Shown here piece after piece: positions 29,785 to 41,625 of a DNA stretch of 64,000 nt. Below the pieces are notes generated by a model. It saw only the letters and a list, made by a program, of their open reading frames with translations, was not told the origin of the DNA and searched no databases. The DNA comes from Lysobacter sp. MMG2 (lineage in GTDB: Bacteria; Pseudomonadota; Gammaproteobacteria; Xanthomonadales; Xanthomonadaceae). The DNA lies in the NCBI RefSeq assembly GCF_016735495.2, contig NZ_JAERQY020000001.1, positions 1,178,001 to 1,242,000 on the forward strand, written 5' to 3'. The number at the start of each line of letters is the position of its first letter. The stretch's first letter is position 1. The position numbers and the translations under genes were made by a program.

Positions 29785-30897
29785 TCAGTGCGGCAATTCG
29801 ACGTACTCGACCACTTCCAGCCCGAAGCCGGCCAGGCCAATCTGCTTGCGCGGCGTGCCCAGCACGCGCAGCCGGCCCAGGCCCAGGTCGGCCAGGATCT
29901 GGCCGCCGGCGCCGTTGCGCCGCCATTCGGCCAGTGCGTGGGCACGGGCGGACGGGGCCTCGTCGGCGTGCTGGGGCGCGCGGATGCGGGCCAGCAGGCT
30001 GTCGGCGTCGGCATGGTCGGCCAGCAGCACCAGCGCGCCACGGCCTTCGGCGGCGATGGTCCGCAGCACGTCGCCCACGGCGGGGCCGAAGTCCGGCCGG
30101 CGCCAATGCAGCGCGTCCGCCAGCGGGTTCTGCACATGCACGCGCACCAGCGTCGGCGTCGCGGGATCGGGCTCGCCGCGGCGCAGGGCGAAGTGCAGCG
30201 CGTGGCTCAGGCGATCGCGGTAGGTGACCAGTTCGAACGGGCCGTGCTCGGTCTCGATCGGGCGCGCGTCGACGCGCTCGACCGTGTGCTCGGTGTTCAG
30301 GCGGTAGCGGATTAGCTCTTCGATCGAACCGATCTTCAATCCGTGCTCGGCGGCGAAGGCCTCCAGCTCCGGCCGGCGCGCCATGCTGCCGTCGGGGTTG
30401 AGGATCTCCACCAGCACGCCGGCCGGCTCCAGGCCGGCGAGCAGCGCCAGGTCGCTCGCCGCCTCGGTATGGCCGGCGCGGTTGAGCACCCCGCCCGGCT
30501 GCGCCTGCAGCGGGAAGATGTGGCCGGGCTGCGACAGGTCGCTCGCCGCCGCGTCGGGCCGCACGGCCGTGCGCACGGTGTGCGCGCGATCGTAGGCGCT
30601 GATGCCGGTGGTCACGCCTTCGGCCGCCTCGATGCTGACGGTGAAGTTGGTGTGGTGCGGCGAAGTGTTGTCGCGCACCATCGGCGGCAGGCCGAGCTGA
30701 CGGCAACGTTCGCGCGTGAGCGACAGGCACACCAGGCCGCGCGCGTGCGTGACCATGAAGTTGATGTCCTGCGGGCGCACGAGTTCGGCGGCCATGATCA
30801 GGTCGCCTTCGTTCTCGCGGTCCTCGTCGTCGACGATGACGACCATGCGACCGTTGCGGATCTCTTCGAGCAATTCGGGAATCGGGCTGAAAGGCAT
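29785..30897 (-). CDS. ribB: 3,4-dihydroxy-2-butanone-4-phosphate synthase with degenerate GTP cyclohydrolase II domain (RibBX)
   Basis: The N-terminal ~205 residues are RibB, which makes dihydroxybutanone phosphate from ribulose-5-phosphate: [52 protein letters not shown], and [21 protein letters not shown] are intact. The C-terminal ~165 residues are related to GTP cyclohydrolase II but hold no cysteine, so the zinc triad is missing and GTP cyclohydrolase activity is not expected. Such RibBX hybrids are known in proteobacteria. A separate ribA must exist elsewhere. Total 370 residues. Confidence 0.94.
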   Translation of the reverse strand: MPFSPIPELLEEIRNGRMVVIVDDEDRENEGDLIMAAELVRPQDINFMVTHARGLVCLSLTRERCRQLGLPPMVRDNTSPHHTNFTVSIEAAEGVTTGISAYDRAHTVRTAVRPDAAASDLSQPGHIFPLQAQPGGVLNRAGHTEAASDLALLAGLEPAGVLVEILNPDGSMARRPELEAFAAEHGLKIGSIEELIRYRLNTEHTVERVDARPIETEHGPFELVTYRDRLSHALHFALRRGEPDPATPTLVRVHVQNPLADALHWRRPDFGPAVGDVLRTIAAEGRGALVLLADHADADSLLARIRAPQHADEAPSARAHALAEWRRNGAGGQILADLGLGRLRVLGTPRKQIGLAGFGLEVVEYVELPH

Positions 30898-30909
30898 GCG
30901 TGCGTTCCC

Positions 30910-31515
30910 TTATGCGTTGACGGCGCGATCGGCCAGCAGCCGTTCGACATAGCGCGCGACGAGGTCGATCTCCAGGTTCACTGCATCGCCCACGTTCGTG
31001 TGCGCGAAGCGCGTGTGCGCGACGGTGTGCGGGATCAGCGCGACTTCGAAGCCGGTGTCGTCCGCTTCGTTCACGGTGAGGCTGACGCCGTCGACGCAGA
31101 TCGAGCCCTTCTTGGCGATATAGCGCAGCAGCGGCGCCGGCGCGGTGAAGCGCCAGCGCTGCGCGCGCGCGTCGGGTTCGATGCGCTCCACGCGGCCCAC
31201 GCCATCGACGTGCCCGCTGACCAGGTGACCGCCGAGGCGATCGGTCGGACGCATCGCGCGCTCCAGGTTCACCGCGTCGCCGACCGAGAGCGCGCCCAGC
31301 GTGGTGAGCGCGAGCGTTTCATTCGATGCATCGGCGGCGAAGCCGCGCGCGTCGAATTCGATGACGGTCAGGCATACGCCGTTGACGGCGATGCTCTCGC
31401 CCAGTTGCACGGCGTCGAATGGGAGCGTGCCGACTTCGACGCTCAGGCGGACATCGCCGCCGCGATGCTCGGTGGCGGCCAGCCGGCCGACGCCTTCGAT
31501 GATGCCGGTGAACAT
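30910..31515 (-). CDS. ribE: riboflavin synthase alpha subunit
   Basis: RibE dismutates two lumazine molecules to riboflavin and the pyrimidine precursor. It has 201 residues made of two similar barrels, each with the [10 protein letters not shown] / [12 protein letters not shown] type pattern and the motifs [13 protein letters not shown] and [22 protein letters not shown] lies just before the ATG. It is the first gene behind the FMN riboswitch, with a 126-nt spacer after the riboswitch terminator. Confidence 0.96.
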   Translation of the reverse strand: MFTGIIEGVGRLAATEHRGGDVRLSVEVGTLPFDAVQLGESIAVNGVCLTVIEFDARGFAADASNETLALTTLGALSVGDAVNLERAMRPTDRLGGHLVSGHVDGVGRVERIEPDARAQRWRFTAPAPLLRYIAKKGSICVDGVSLTVNEADDTGFEVALIPHTVAHTRFAHTNVGDAVNLEIDLVARYVERLLADRAVNA

Positions 31516-31640
31516 CAGCGCCCTCCCCGCTTCAGGCGCGAAAGGGAGACGAAGGCTACTGGCGAGGTTCCGGCACGCGGATGCGCCGGCGATTGCGGTA
31601 GGAGCTGCATATGAAACGTTTCCCGATCAAGAAATGAGCG

Positions 31641-31663
31641 AAAAACGCCTCAAGGCATGAGGC
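31641..31663 (-). terminator. intrinsic terminator of the FMN riboswitch
   Basis: Stem GCCTCA/TGAGGC (31647-31652, 31658-31663) with a 5-nt loop followed by GTTTTTCGC on the minus strand. It lies just after the aptamer, the standard place for transcriptional control when FMN is bound. Confidence 0.75.
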
Positions 31664-31692
31664 AGGCGCACGGCACGGGGCCGTGTGCGGCT

Positions 31693-31877
31693 GTCTTCTT
31701 TCATCCGGACTTTCCGGAGCCCACGGTCGCCCGCGATTTCCGACCGTCGGCTCCGGCATTGGACCGGATCTGCTGACCTTCGCGCATTGAGTCTTGCATC
31801 AATGTCGAAGCGCTCGCGGGCTCGCACGGACGAACCGTGCCTACCGCCGGTGGGGAGTTCCACCCCGCCCTGAAGAC
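31693..31877 (-). promoter_or_regulatory. FMN riboswitch (RFN element)
   Basis: The aptamer is read on the minus strand. It opens with GTCTTCAGGGCGGGG, which pairs at its ends with GAAGAC (complement of 31693-31698). Conserved blocks follow: CCCCACCGGCGGTAGG, AGCCCGCGAGCG, GATCCGGTCCAATGCCGGAG, GCCGACGGTC and AGTCCGGATGAAAGAAGAC. It binds FMN and controls the downstream genes ribE-ribBX-ribH. Its total length of 185 nt includes a long variable arm between the second and third helices. Confidence 0.95.
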
Positions 31878-32023
31878 GTTACGAGTTGTTTTTGCCGGCG
31901 AACCGGCCCGCGAATTCTAGCACCCGGTCCAGCGCGGGCCCGGCGGATGGTGTGTTCCGGCGATGGTGCGGAAAGGCCGCCGAAGCCCTGCCCGTTCATG
32001 CGGACTGGGCGAAGCGGTCCGCC
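31878..32023. other. gap between riboswitch and methyltransferase gene
   Basis: It should hold the promoter for the rib transcript. A weak TAACGT-like -10 lies close to the aptamer, but no convincing -35 is seen. No gene. Confidence 0.4.
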
Positions 32024-32785
32024 CTAGGCCTTCCGCCGCAAATGCAGGAACAGCGGCCACTGGATCGTCCGCGCCTCGTCCGCATCCCCCCAGGCTGCCG
32101 CCAGTGCGGGCGCGTGCCGCGCGACGGGGTCTTCGCCGGTGTCAGCCGCGCAGCGGGCCACGGCGGACATGCTGGACAGGTAACGCAGGAACTGCGGCAG
32201 TCGCCATTCCATCTCCAGCCAGAGCGAAGGCGCCGGCAGTGCCGGGAACGGCCACTCGTAGCCGGCGTAATGCGCATCCACCTGCGCCCGCTCCGGCGGC
32301 CAGTACGGTTCGATGCGGGAGCGGAACGCCGCCACGGCCTCGACCATGCCCTCGGGCGCGATGAAATCGCCATAGCCCCATGCCGCCAACACGCCACCGG
32401 GCGAGAGTACGCGTTCGCACTGCGCGAAGAACGTCGGCCGGTCGAACCAGTGCAGCGCCTGTGCGACCGCCACCAATTGCACGCTCGCGTCGGGCAGTGT
32501 CGTGCGCTCACCGGGTTCGACCGCGAGGCTCACCTTGTTCGTGCCCGGCTGCGCCCAATGCTGCGCGAGCTGCTTCGCACTCGGCTCGGTCGCATGCACG
32601 TGGGCGAAGCGCGCCGCGAGCCCGCGCGTGGCCTGGCCGCTGCCGCAACCGGGCTCCCACACGCGCGCCGTGCGCGGCACGACGTCGGCGATCGCATCGA
32701 ACAGCGCGTCGGGGTATTCCGGTCGCGCCTGCGCATACGCATCGGCGATGCCGGAGAAGTGGTCTTTGAAATCCGCGCCGGTCAT
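32024..32785 (-). CDS. class I SAM-dependent methyltransferase
   Basis: A 253-residue Rossmann methyltransferase. Motif I EPGCGSGQ is at about 44-51, followed by an acidic ATEPSA and the post-motif region SVQLVAVAQALHWFDRPTFFAQCERVLSPGGVLAAWGYG. The HWFD signature is typical of the group that includes yeast trans-aconitate methyltransferase-like proteins. The substrate cannot be told from sequence. It lies 23 bp beyond ribD on the same strand and upstream of the FMN riboswitch; a link with riboflavin metabolism is possible but unproven. Confidence 0.82.
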   Translation of the reverse strand: MTGADFKDHFSGIADAYAQARPEYPDALFDAIADVVPRTARVWEPGCGSGQATRGLAARFAHVHATEPSAKQLAQHWAQPGTNKVSLAVEPGERTTLPDASVQLVAVAQALHWFDRPTFFAQCERVLSPGGVLAAWGYGDFIAPEGMVEAVAAFRSRIEPYWPPERAQVDAHYAGYEWPFPALPAPSLWLEMEWRLPQFLRYLSSMSAVARCAADTGEDPVARHAPALAAAWGDADEARTIQWPLFLHLRRKA

Positions 32786-32808
32786 GGCGGCTACTCGAGT
32801 GCATGGAC

Positions 32809-33903
32809 TCAGGTTTGCGGATCGGGCCTCATCAGCAGGCGGATGTCCTGTCCGAGGTAGCGCGATTCGACGATCGACATCTTCACCTTCTGCGCCATCG
32901 TGTCGATCGCCAGGCCGTCGAACATCGGCCGCGCGCGCTCGCCCAGCAACACCGGCGCGACGTACAGCAGGACTTCGTCGACGAGGCCGGCGCCCAGGAA
33001 CGCGCCCGCCAGCGTCGCGCCGGCTTCGAGCTGGATTTCGTTGACACCGCGTTCGGCCAGCAGTCGCAGCACGGCGTCGAGGTCGAACCGGCCTTCGTGC
33101 ACCGGCACGGCCGCATGATCGGCCTGGAAACCGCGCGGCGCTTTCGCATCGGGCGCGTGCAGATAGAGCGTGGGCGCATCGCCCTCGCGTACGCGACCGC
33201 GTGCGACGGTGGCCAAGCCCGGATCAAGCACCACGCGCAGCGGCGGCACGAAGGGCGTGTCGTCGGGGAAGCGCACGGTGAGCGCGGGATCGTCGGCGAG
33301 CACGGTGCCGGCGCCGGTGACGATCGCGCCGCTGCGCGCGCGCCAGTGCTGCACGTCCAGGCGCGAGGCTTCGCCGCTGATCCACTTCGATTCGCCGCTG
33401 GCGAGCGCGCTGCGTCCGTCCAGGCTGGTCGCCAGCTTCACGCGCAGCCACGGCCGACCGCGCTGCATGCGCGAGAGGAAGCCGCGGTTGATCGCGCGCG
33501 CCTGCGTTTCCATCAGACCCGATTCCACCGCGATGCCGGCCGCGCGCAGCTTCTCGAAGCCGGCACCGTCGACCTGCGGGAACGGGTCGCGCATCGCCGC
33601 GATCACGTGCGAAACGCCGGCGGCGATGAGCGCATCGGCACACGGGCCGGTGCGGCCGGTGTGCGCGCAGGGTTCGAGCGTGACGTAAGCCGTCGCACCC
33701 TTCGCGCGTTCGCCCGCCTCGCGCAGCGCGAACACTTCCGCGTGCGGTTCGCCGGTGCGCTGGTGCCAGCCTTCGCCGACGACCTCCTCGCCGTGCGCGA
33801 TCACGCAGCCGACCATCGGGTTGGGCTTGGTCGTGTACGCGCCGCGCTCGGCCAGGCGCAGCGCGCGGGCCATCATCGCGTGATCGGTTGCGGTGAAGGC
33901 CAT
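32809..33903 (-). CDS. ribD: bifunctional pyrimidine deaminase/reductase RibD
   Basis: RibD carries out the deaminase and reductase steps that turn the GTP cyclohydrolase product into the pyrimidine used by RibH. It has 364 residues. The N-terminal deaminase has zinc ligands His54 (HAEV) and Cys79/Cys88 in PCAHTGRTGPC. The C-terminal reductase starts at about 150 (RPWLRVKLATSLDGRSALASGESKWISG). Its ATG shares one base with the nrdR stop. It sits outside the FMN riboswitch unit. Confidence 0.96.
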   Translation of the reverse strand: MAFTATDHAMMARALRLAERGAYTTKPNPMVGCVIAHGEEVVGEGWHQRTGEPHAEVFALREAGERAKGATAYVTLEPCAHTGRTGPCADALIAAGVSHVIAAMRDPFPQVDGAGFEKLRAAGIAVESGLMETQARAINRGFLSRMQRGRPWLRVKLATSLDGRSALASGESKWISGEASRLDVQHWRARSGAIVTGAGTVLADDPALTVRFPDDTPFVPPLRVVLDPGLATVARGRVREGDAPTLYLHAPDAKAPRGFQADHAAVPVHEGRFDLDAVLRLLAERGVNEIQLEAGATLAGAFLGAGLVDEVLLYVAPVLLGERARPMFDGLAIDTMAQKVKMSIVESRYLGQDIRLLMRPDPQT

Positions 33904-34424
33904 CAGCGTTTGCCCTTGCGTGGGGACGGCTCGGCATCTTCGTCGAGCAGCGGCAGCTGCCCTTCGCCGGCGTTGTCGCTTTCCAGCCGGTCCAGTTCCT
34001 CGCGGAAATCGGCCACGTCCTGGAACGCTCGGTAGACGGAAGCGAAGCGCACATAGGCGACGTGGTCGAGCTTGCGCAGCTCGGTCATGACGAAATCGCC
34101 GACGCGGCGCGAAGGCAGTTCGCGTTCGGCCGTCATGCGCAGGTGATGCACGACGGCGCGCACGGAGGCTTCGATCTGCTCCTCCGACACGGGCCGCTTC
34201 TGCAGCGCGCGGTCGAAGCTGGCGCGCAGCTTGCGCGTTTCGAACGCCTCGCGGCGACCGTCGCTCTTGATGATCAGCGGCAGCTTGAGCTCGATGGTTT
34301 CCAGCGTGGAAAACCGCTCGCCGCAGGCTTCGCACACGCGACGGCGGCGGATCGTCGCGCCGTCGTCGGACACACGCGAATCGATCACGCGGGTGTCGTT
34401 GTGCTGGCAGAAGGGACAGTGCAT
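33903..34424 (-). CDS. nrdR: transcriptional repressor NrdR
   Basis: NrdR senses (d)ATP and represses ribonucleotide reductase genes. It has 173 residues: an N-terminal zinc ribbon with CPFC (3-6) and CEAC (31-34), then an ATP-cone domain (about 49-140) with the [17 protein letters not shown] segment. A 25-residue acidic to basic tail ends the protein. It is followed without a gap by ribD. Confidence 0.96.
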   Translation of the reverse strand: MHCPFCQHNDTRVIDSRVSDDGATIRRRRVCEACGERFSTLETIELKLPLIIKSDGRREAFETRKLRASFDRALQKRPVSEEQIEASVRAVVHHLRMTAERELPSRRVGDFVMTELRKLDHVAYVRFASVYRAFQDVADFREELDRLESDNAGEGQLPLLDEDAEPSPRKGKR

Positions 34425-34431
34425 GAGGACC

Positions 34432-34520
34432 GGGATTCGTGATTAGGGATTCGTGATTCGGAAGGGCGAAAGCCGGTGGCGTCGATTACGAATCCCGAAT
34501 CCCGTCATCCCGAATCCCGC
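34432..34520. repeat. GATTCG-rich inverted repeat between glyA and nrdR
   Basis: The left half has GGGATTCGTGATT repeated, and the right half has CGAATCCCGAATCCCG and CCCGAATCCCG, so the two can pair. It fills the 99-bp gap between the glyA stop and nrdR start. It is related in unit to the heptamer array at 55888-55953. Confidence 0.7.
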
Positions 34521-34523
34521 TAC

Positions 34524-35777
<1,254 letters not shown>

Positions 35778-35947
35778 TCGCGAACCTCGGGCGTGGGGTG
35801 AACGGGGGGCCGGCGGGGGCCCGAAAAGCTGGCGCGGCCGGGGCGAAGATGGTAGCCCAGGCCTTAAAATGCAGCCAGCGAGCACGCCGGCCGGAAGGCC
35901 GTCAACGCGAACATCCCGCCCCAAACCCCACAGGGAATCCTCCGACC

Positions 35948-36853
35948 GTGAAATGGGTCTTTGTCCTGCTGTTCCTCGCCAGCGCGGTGTACGTGCACCT
36001 GCGCGGCCGGGTCCGGCACCGCCTGGGCCGGCAATTGCTGGACCACTCCACCTTCATGGCGCCGATCAACGTACTGATGTACGCCTTCTCGCGCGTGCCG
36101 ACGACGCCGTTCATCCAGGAGCCCGGCCAGCACTTCCCCGAGCTGGAACCGCTGCGCCAGAACTGGCAGGCCATCCGCGAGGAGGCCCGCCGCCTGCGCG
36201 AGCTGCAGCACATCAAGGCCGCCGACGGCTACACGGACGTGGGCTTCAACTCGTTCTTCCGCCGCGGCTGGAAGCGCTTCTACCTGAAGTGGTACGACGA
36301 GGCCCACCCCTCGGCGGCCGAGCTGTGCCCGACCACCACCGCCCTGCTCCGCCAGATCCCGAGCGTGAAGGCGGCGATGTTCACCGAGCTGCCGCCGGGC
36401 AGCGAGCTGCGTCCCCACCGCGACCCCTACGCCGGCTCGCTGCGCCTGCACCTGGGCCTGGAAACGCCCAACGACGACGGCTGCTTCATCGACGTGGACG
36501 GCCAGCGCTACAGCTGGCGCGACGGCCAGTGGACGATGTTCGACGAGACTTACATCCACAGCGCCCGCAACGACACCCAGGCCAACCGCATCATCCTGTT
36601 CTGCGACGTGGAGCGGCCGCTGCGCTTCGGCTGGGCCCGCGCCTTCAACCGCTTCGTCGCCCGCAACCTGATCGCCGCCGGCGCCTCGCCGAACATGGAA
36701 GGCGACAAGACCGGCCGGATCAACCGCCTGTTCAAGTACTTCTACGCCCAGCGCCTGAAGGCCAAGGCCCTGCGCGAACGCAACAAGACGCTGTATTACG
36801 GCCTGAAGTACGCGGCCGTGGCGCTGGTGGTGGCGTTCATCGTCTGGATTTGA
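35948..36853 (+). CDS. lpxO: lipid A hydroxylase (aspartyl/asparaginyl beta-hydroxylase family)
   Basis: LpxO is an Fe(II)/2-oxoglutarate dioxygenase that adds a 2-hydroxyl to an acyl chain of lipid A at the inner membrane. The protein has 301 residues from a GTG start. The iron triad is visible as His157-x-Asp159 (RPHRDPYAG) and His204 (YIHSARND), and the 2-oxoglutarate Arg lies in [10 protein letters not shown]. Membrane segments lie at the N-terminus (about 3-17) and the C-terminus (about 284-301). The exact lipid target is inferred from the family. Confidence 0.85.
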   Translation: MKWVFVLLFLASAVYVHLRGRVRHRLGRQLLDHSTFMAPINVLMYAFSRVPTTPFIQEPGQHFPELEPLRQNWQAIREEARRLRELQHIKAADGYTDVGFNSFFRRGWKRFYLKWYDEAHPSAAELCPTTTALLRQIPSVKAAMFTELPPGSELRPHRDPYAGSLRLHLGLETPNDDGCFIDVDGQRYSWRDGQWTMFDETYIHSARNDTQANRIILFCDVERPLRFGWARAFNRFVARNLIAAGASPNMEGDKTGRINRLFKYFYAQRLKAKALRERNKTLYYGLKYAAVALVVAFIVWI

Positions 36854-36860
36854 CGCCGCC

Positions 36861-36920
36861 GGGCGCTCTCATGCCCCTCCCCCTGCCTCGCAGGGGGAGG
36901 GGGCGATTGAGGGAGCGCCC
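36861..36920 (+). terminator. lpxO terminator, two nested stems
   Basis: Inner stem at 36873-36886 with 36890-36904 (13-14 bp, one bulge, 3-nt loop) inside outer arms GGGCGCTC (36861-36868) and GAGCGCCC (36913-36920). It begins seven bases after the stop. No U-run, but the fold is very stable. Confidence 0.5.
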
Positions 36921-37043
36921 AACCTGAAGCCCGCAGCCGTCAGGCTGGGAAACCGCACCCGCCTGCGGGATAATCGCCGCTTCCAACCGCCCGACGCAGG
37001 CCATTCCCGGCCGGCACGGGCGCGTCCCGGTTCCGGAGAGCGC

Positions 37044-38703
<1,660 letters not shown>

Positions 38704-38705
<2 letters not shown>

Positions 38706-38753
38706 CGATCTGACCCGCGCCCGCATCTGCGGGCGCGGCTTTGTCAGATCGTC
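38704..38753 (+). terminator. ettA terminator, 21-bp interrupted palindrome
   Basis: Outer arms GACGATCTGAC (38704-38714) and GTCAGATCGTC (38743-38753) and an inner stem CCGCGCCCGC (38715-38724) / GCGGGCGCGG (38729-38738) with loop ATCT; CTTT lies on the 3' side. The palindrome begins within the ettA stop codon. Confidence 0.75.
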
Positions 38754-38948
38754 ATCCCGGCGAGGCCGGGAGCCAGGCCCGCATGCTGTCCGACGCAAGT
38801 GAGTTCGTTACAGATCTGGAGCTGTCATCCCCGCGAAGGCGGGGATCCATACCTCCGCCGTATCACGCCTGACGAAGGGTGACGCGTTTGCGAGTTGGAT
38901 GGTGCCGCCATTCGGCGGCCCAGAAGACCCCGCCTTCGCGGGAATGAC
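38751..38948. repeat. cluster of REP-like palindromes between ettA and pyrF
   Basis: Three members of the GTCATYCCCGCGAAGGCGGG family: 38751-38774, 38824-38849 and, inverted, 38927-38948. A GCCGCC/GGCGGC hairpin lies between the last two. They fill most of the 273-bp gap; no gene is seen. Confidence 0.8.
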
Positions 38949-38978
38949 AACAAAGAACAAGAAAGACAAGGACCCAGC

Positions 38979-39791
38979 ATGACCTTCATGTCATCCCTGA
39001 AACATCGCTGGAGTGAAGCCGACTCCCTGGTCTGCGTCGGCCTCGATCCCGAACCTTCCAAATTCCCGGCAAAGTTCGCGAACGATCCCGATGCGGTCTT
39101 CGCCTTCTGCCGCGACATCGCCGACGCCACCGCGCAATACGCCTGCGCGTTCAAGCCGCAGATCGCGCACTTCGCCGCCCTGGGCGCGGAAGGCGCGTTG
39201 CAGCGACTCATCGCGCACATCCACGCCACGCATCCCGGCGTGCCGGTGATCCTGGACAGCAAGCGCGGCGACATCGGCAGCACGGCACAGCATTACGCGT
39301 CCGAAGCCTTCGACCGCTACGCCGCCGATGCGGTGACGGTGAACCCGTACCTGGGCCGCGATTCCGTGCAGCCCTTCCTGGATCGCGCCGATCGCGGCGT
39401 GGTGATCCTGTGCCGCACGTCGAATCCGGGCGCGGGTGATCTCCAGGATCTCGTCATCGACGGCCGCCCGCTGTACCAGCACGTCGCCGAGAAGATCGCG
39501 CGCGAATGGAACGGCAACGGCAACTGCTCGCTGGTCGTCGGCGCGACATGGCCGGCGCAGCTGAAGGAAGTGCGTGCGATCGTCGGCGAGGTGCCGTTCC
39601 TGGTGCCTGGCGTCGGCGCGCAGGGTGGCGACGTGGAAGCGGTCGTGACGAACGCGAAGACCGCTGACGGCACCGGCCTGATGGTGAGCAGCTCGCGCGC
39701 GATCCTGTATGCCTCGTCGGGCGCGGATTACGCGCAAGCGGCTGCGAATGCGGCGCGTGAGTTGCGCGATCAGATCAACCGGTATCGCTGA
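38979..39791 (+). CDS. pyrF: orotidine-5'-phosphate decarboxylase, type 2
   Basis: PyrF decarboxylates OMP to UMP, the last step of de novo pyrimidine synthesis. It has 270 residues and the type-2 signature VILDSKRGDIGSTAQHYA, longer than the roughly 230-residue E. coli type. Other blocks: LVCVGLDPEPSKFP near the start, NPYLGRDSVQPF and FLVPGVGAQGGD. The start was placed at ATG 38979; ATG 38988 three codons on is possible. The upstream extension reads through REP DNA. Confidence 0.94.
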   Translation: MTFMSSLKHRWSEADSLVCVGLDPEPSKFPAKFANDPDAVFAFCRDIADATAQYACAFKPQIAHFAALGAEGALQRLIAHIHATHPGVPVILDSKRGDIGSTAQHYASEAFDRYAADAVTVNPYLGRDSVQPFLDRADRGVVILCRTSNPGAGDLQDLVIDGRPLYQHVAEKIAREWNGNGNCSLVVGATWPAQLKEVRAIVGEVPFLVPGVGAQGGDVEAVVTNAKTADGTGLMVSSSRAILYASSGADYAQAAANAARELRDQINRYR

Positions 39792-39838
39792 AATCCACGC
39801 GCCGGTTCGCTGAACCACGCGCGCCGTGGGTGCTTGAG

Positions 39839-39861
39839 CCCCTCTCCCACCGGGAGAGGGG
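39839..39861 (+). terminator. pyrF terminator-like hairpin
   Basis: CCCCTCTCCC (39839-39848) and GGGAGAGGGG (39852-39861), a perfect 10-bp stem with loop ACC, 47 bp past the pyrF stop. It may be a repeat family of its own; no U-run. Confidence 0.45.
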
Positions 39862-40166
39862 TTGGGGTGAGGGTCGGCGGAGTGTCAGCGCCGGAGCTCG
39901 CGGGGCCGCTATCAAGCCGATCGCAAGAAGCAAAATGGATTCCAGCTTTCGCTGGAATGACGGTGAGCAGCGTCGAGGCTGCGGGCCTGGATCCCGGCCT
40001 TCGCCGGGATGACAGCAGGGTTCTGCAGTGCCGCACAGTCACGGATTTCGATAGCGAGATCGCTGCCATCCATGGCGTCACGCAACGGGCTTCGGATCGC
40101 CCTGCCCGTCCATCCATGGCCGGGCGTTCGGCAGGCCACGCGGCAGTGCCGCGTAAGCGGCCTGCC
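39862..40166. repeat. REP-containing gap between pyrF and the DUF1501 gene
   Basis: Two adjacent palindromes of the REP-like family at 39936-39961 and 39987-40013, in direct orientation to each other. The rest has no credible open frame. The two convergent genes end on either side. Confidence 0.7.
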
Positions 40167-41615
40167 TCACCCCAAGAACCCCACCTTCGACGAACCGAAG
40201 TTCTCGATCCCCGGGAAGATCGTGCTCACCTCGCCAGCCGGCAGACCGAACCACTGCGCCAGCGTCGCACCCATCTGGTTCACCGACATCGTCGGCACCA
40301 TGCGTCCGCGACCGACCGCCTGCGCGCCGTCGAGTTCCAGCAGCGGGTAACTGCCCCACACCTGTTGCCCGCGCAGCGCGCCGCCGTTGGCCGCCGCACC
40401 GCCCATCACTAGCTGCACGCCGCCCCAGCCGTGGTCGGTGCCGTTGCCGTTGCTGTTGAGCGTGCGACCGAAGTCGCTCATCGTGAACGCCGTGGTGTCG
40501 TTGAGCGCGCCGATCTCCGCCAGCGCCGCGCGGAACGCCGCCAGGCCTTCCGACAGCTGCCGCAGCAACTGGCCGTGGCCGTTCGCCGCCATCTGGTTCT
40601 GGTGCGTGTCGAAACCGCCCAGGCTTACGTAGTAGATCTGCCGGCGGTGATTGATCGCCGACGTCCGGCTGGCCTTGATCATGCGCGCGACCATGCGCAG
40701 CTGCGAGGCGATGTTGCTGCCGGTCGGGAACACGGTGGCGATGTCGCCGCCGTTGACCGGGTCCAGCGCCACGCGCAGCGTGTCGTTGAGGTTGATCGCG
40801 CTTTCGCCGATCACCGCGTACTGGTCCTGCATGATCGGCGTGTGCGAGGCCTCGATGATCCCGCGCAGCGATTCGTAGCGGATGCGGTCGGCATTGTTGC
40901 CGTTGTTGCGGAAGCGGTTGATCGTCGCCGCGCCGCCGGAGGACATCGCGAACGGCAGCGTCGTCTGGCCGAACTGGAACAGGTTGCTGCCGGAGATCGA
41001 GATCGACGGCGGCAACGACTGCAGCCCCAGGTTCGACGCTTCCACGCGGTCGCCGAGCAGACCGCCCCAGCCGGTGACGCCGGCGCGGTTGGTGTGCCCG
41101 CGCATCCACAGCTTCTGCTGATCGTTGTGCGAGTACAGGTACGGCGGCAGCGCCTTCAGGCGGCGGACGACGTCGTCCTTCGTCAGCGGCACCGTCAGCG
41201 GCCCGACGTTGGCCAGGAACGCCAGTTCACCCGCATCGAACAACGGCTTCATCGCCGCGCAGCCGGGATTGAGGCCCCAGGTCTTGCCGCCGGTGTCGGT
41301 GACCTGCACCAGCGCGTCGCGCGCATAGCCCAGGCCGAACGGATTGGTGGTGGCCTCGAACACGCCACCGCGGCTGGTCAGGTACGCCGCATGCTCGGCC
41401 GCCTCGTGCGGGATCAGCATGTTGAACGAGTCGCTGCCGCCGAACAGGAAGATGCATACCAGCGCCTTGTAGTCGTTGCCCGGCAACGGCTCGGCGGCGA
41501 ATGCGCGGCCGACGAGTTCGAGCTGCGGCATCAGCGCATAGGCGGCGCCGCCGGCGATCACGGCCTGCACGCGGCGCAGGAACGCGCGGCGGTCTTCGCG
41601 AATGGAACGGGACAT
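40167..41615 (-). CDS. DUF1501 secreted protein with twin-arginine signal
   Basis: A 482-residue protein of the DUF1501 family, whose members resemble sulfatases/alkaline phosphatases. It starts with a Tat-type signal, DRRAFLRRVQAVIAGGAAYAL, cut near AFAAE, predicting folded export to the periplasm. Conserved blocks are CIFLFGGSDSFNMLIP, YVSLGGFDTHQNQMAANG and TAFTMSDFGRTLNSNGNGTDHGWGG. It follows the DUF1800 gene with only 10 bp between, a pairing common in bacteria. No enzymatic function is established. Confidence 0.87.
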   Translation of the reverse strand: MSRSIREDRRAFLRRVQAVIAGGAAYALMPQLELVGRAFAAEPLPGNDYKALVCIFLFGGSDSFNMLIPHEAAEHAAYLTSRGGVFEATTNPFGLGYARDALVQVTDTGGKTWGLNPGCAAMKPLFDAGELAFLANVGPLTVPLTKDDVVRRLKALPPYLYSHNDQQKLWMRGHTNRAGVTGWGGLLGDRVEASNLGLQSLPPSISISGSNLFQFGQTTLPFAMSSGGAATINRFRNNGNNADRIRYESLRGIIEASHTPIMQDQYAVIGESAINLNDTLRVALDPVNGGDIATVFPTGSNIASQLRMVARMIKASRTSAINHRRQIYYVSLGGFDTHQNQMAANGHGQLLRQLSEGLAAFRAALAEIGALNDTTAFTMSDFGRTLNSNGNGTDHGWGGVQLVMGGAAANGGALRGQQVWGSYPLLELDGAQAVGRGRMVPTMSVNQMGATLAQWFGLPAGEVSTIFPGIENFGSSKVGFLG

Positions 41616-41625
41616 GGTCGGGCTC

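Noticed and set aside
29785-30897. Bifunctional RibBA with GTP cyclohydrolase II
   Set aside because: The three zinc-binding cysteines and their motif are missing from the C-terminal domain.
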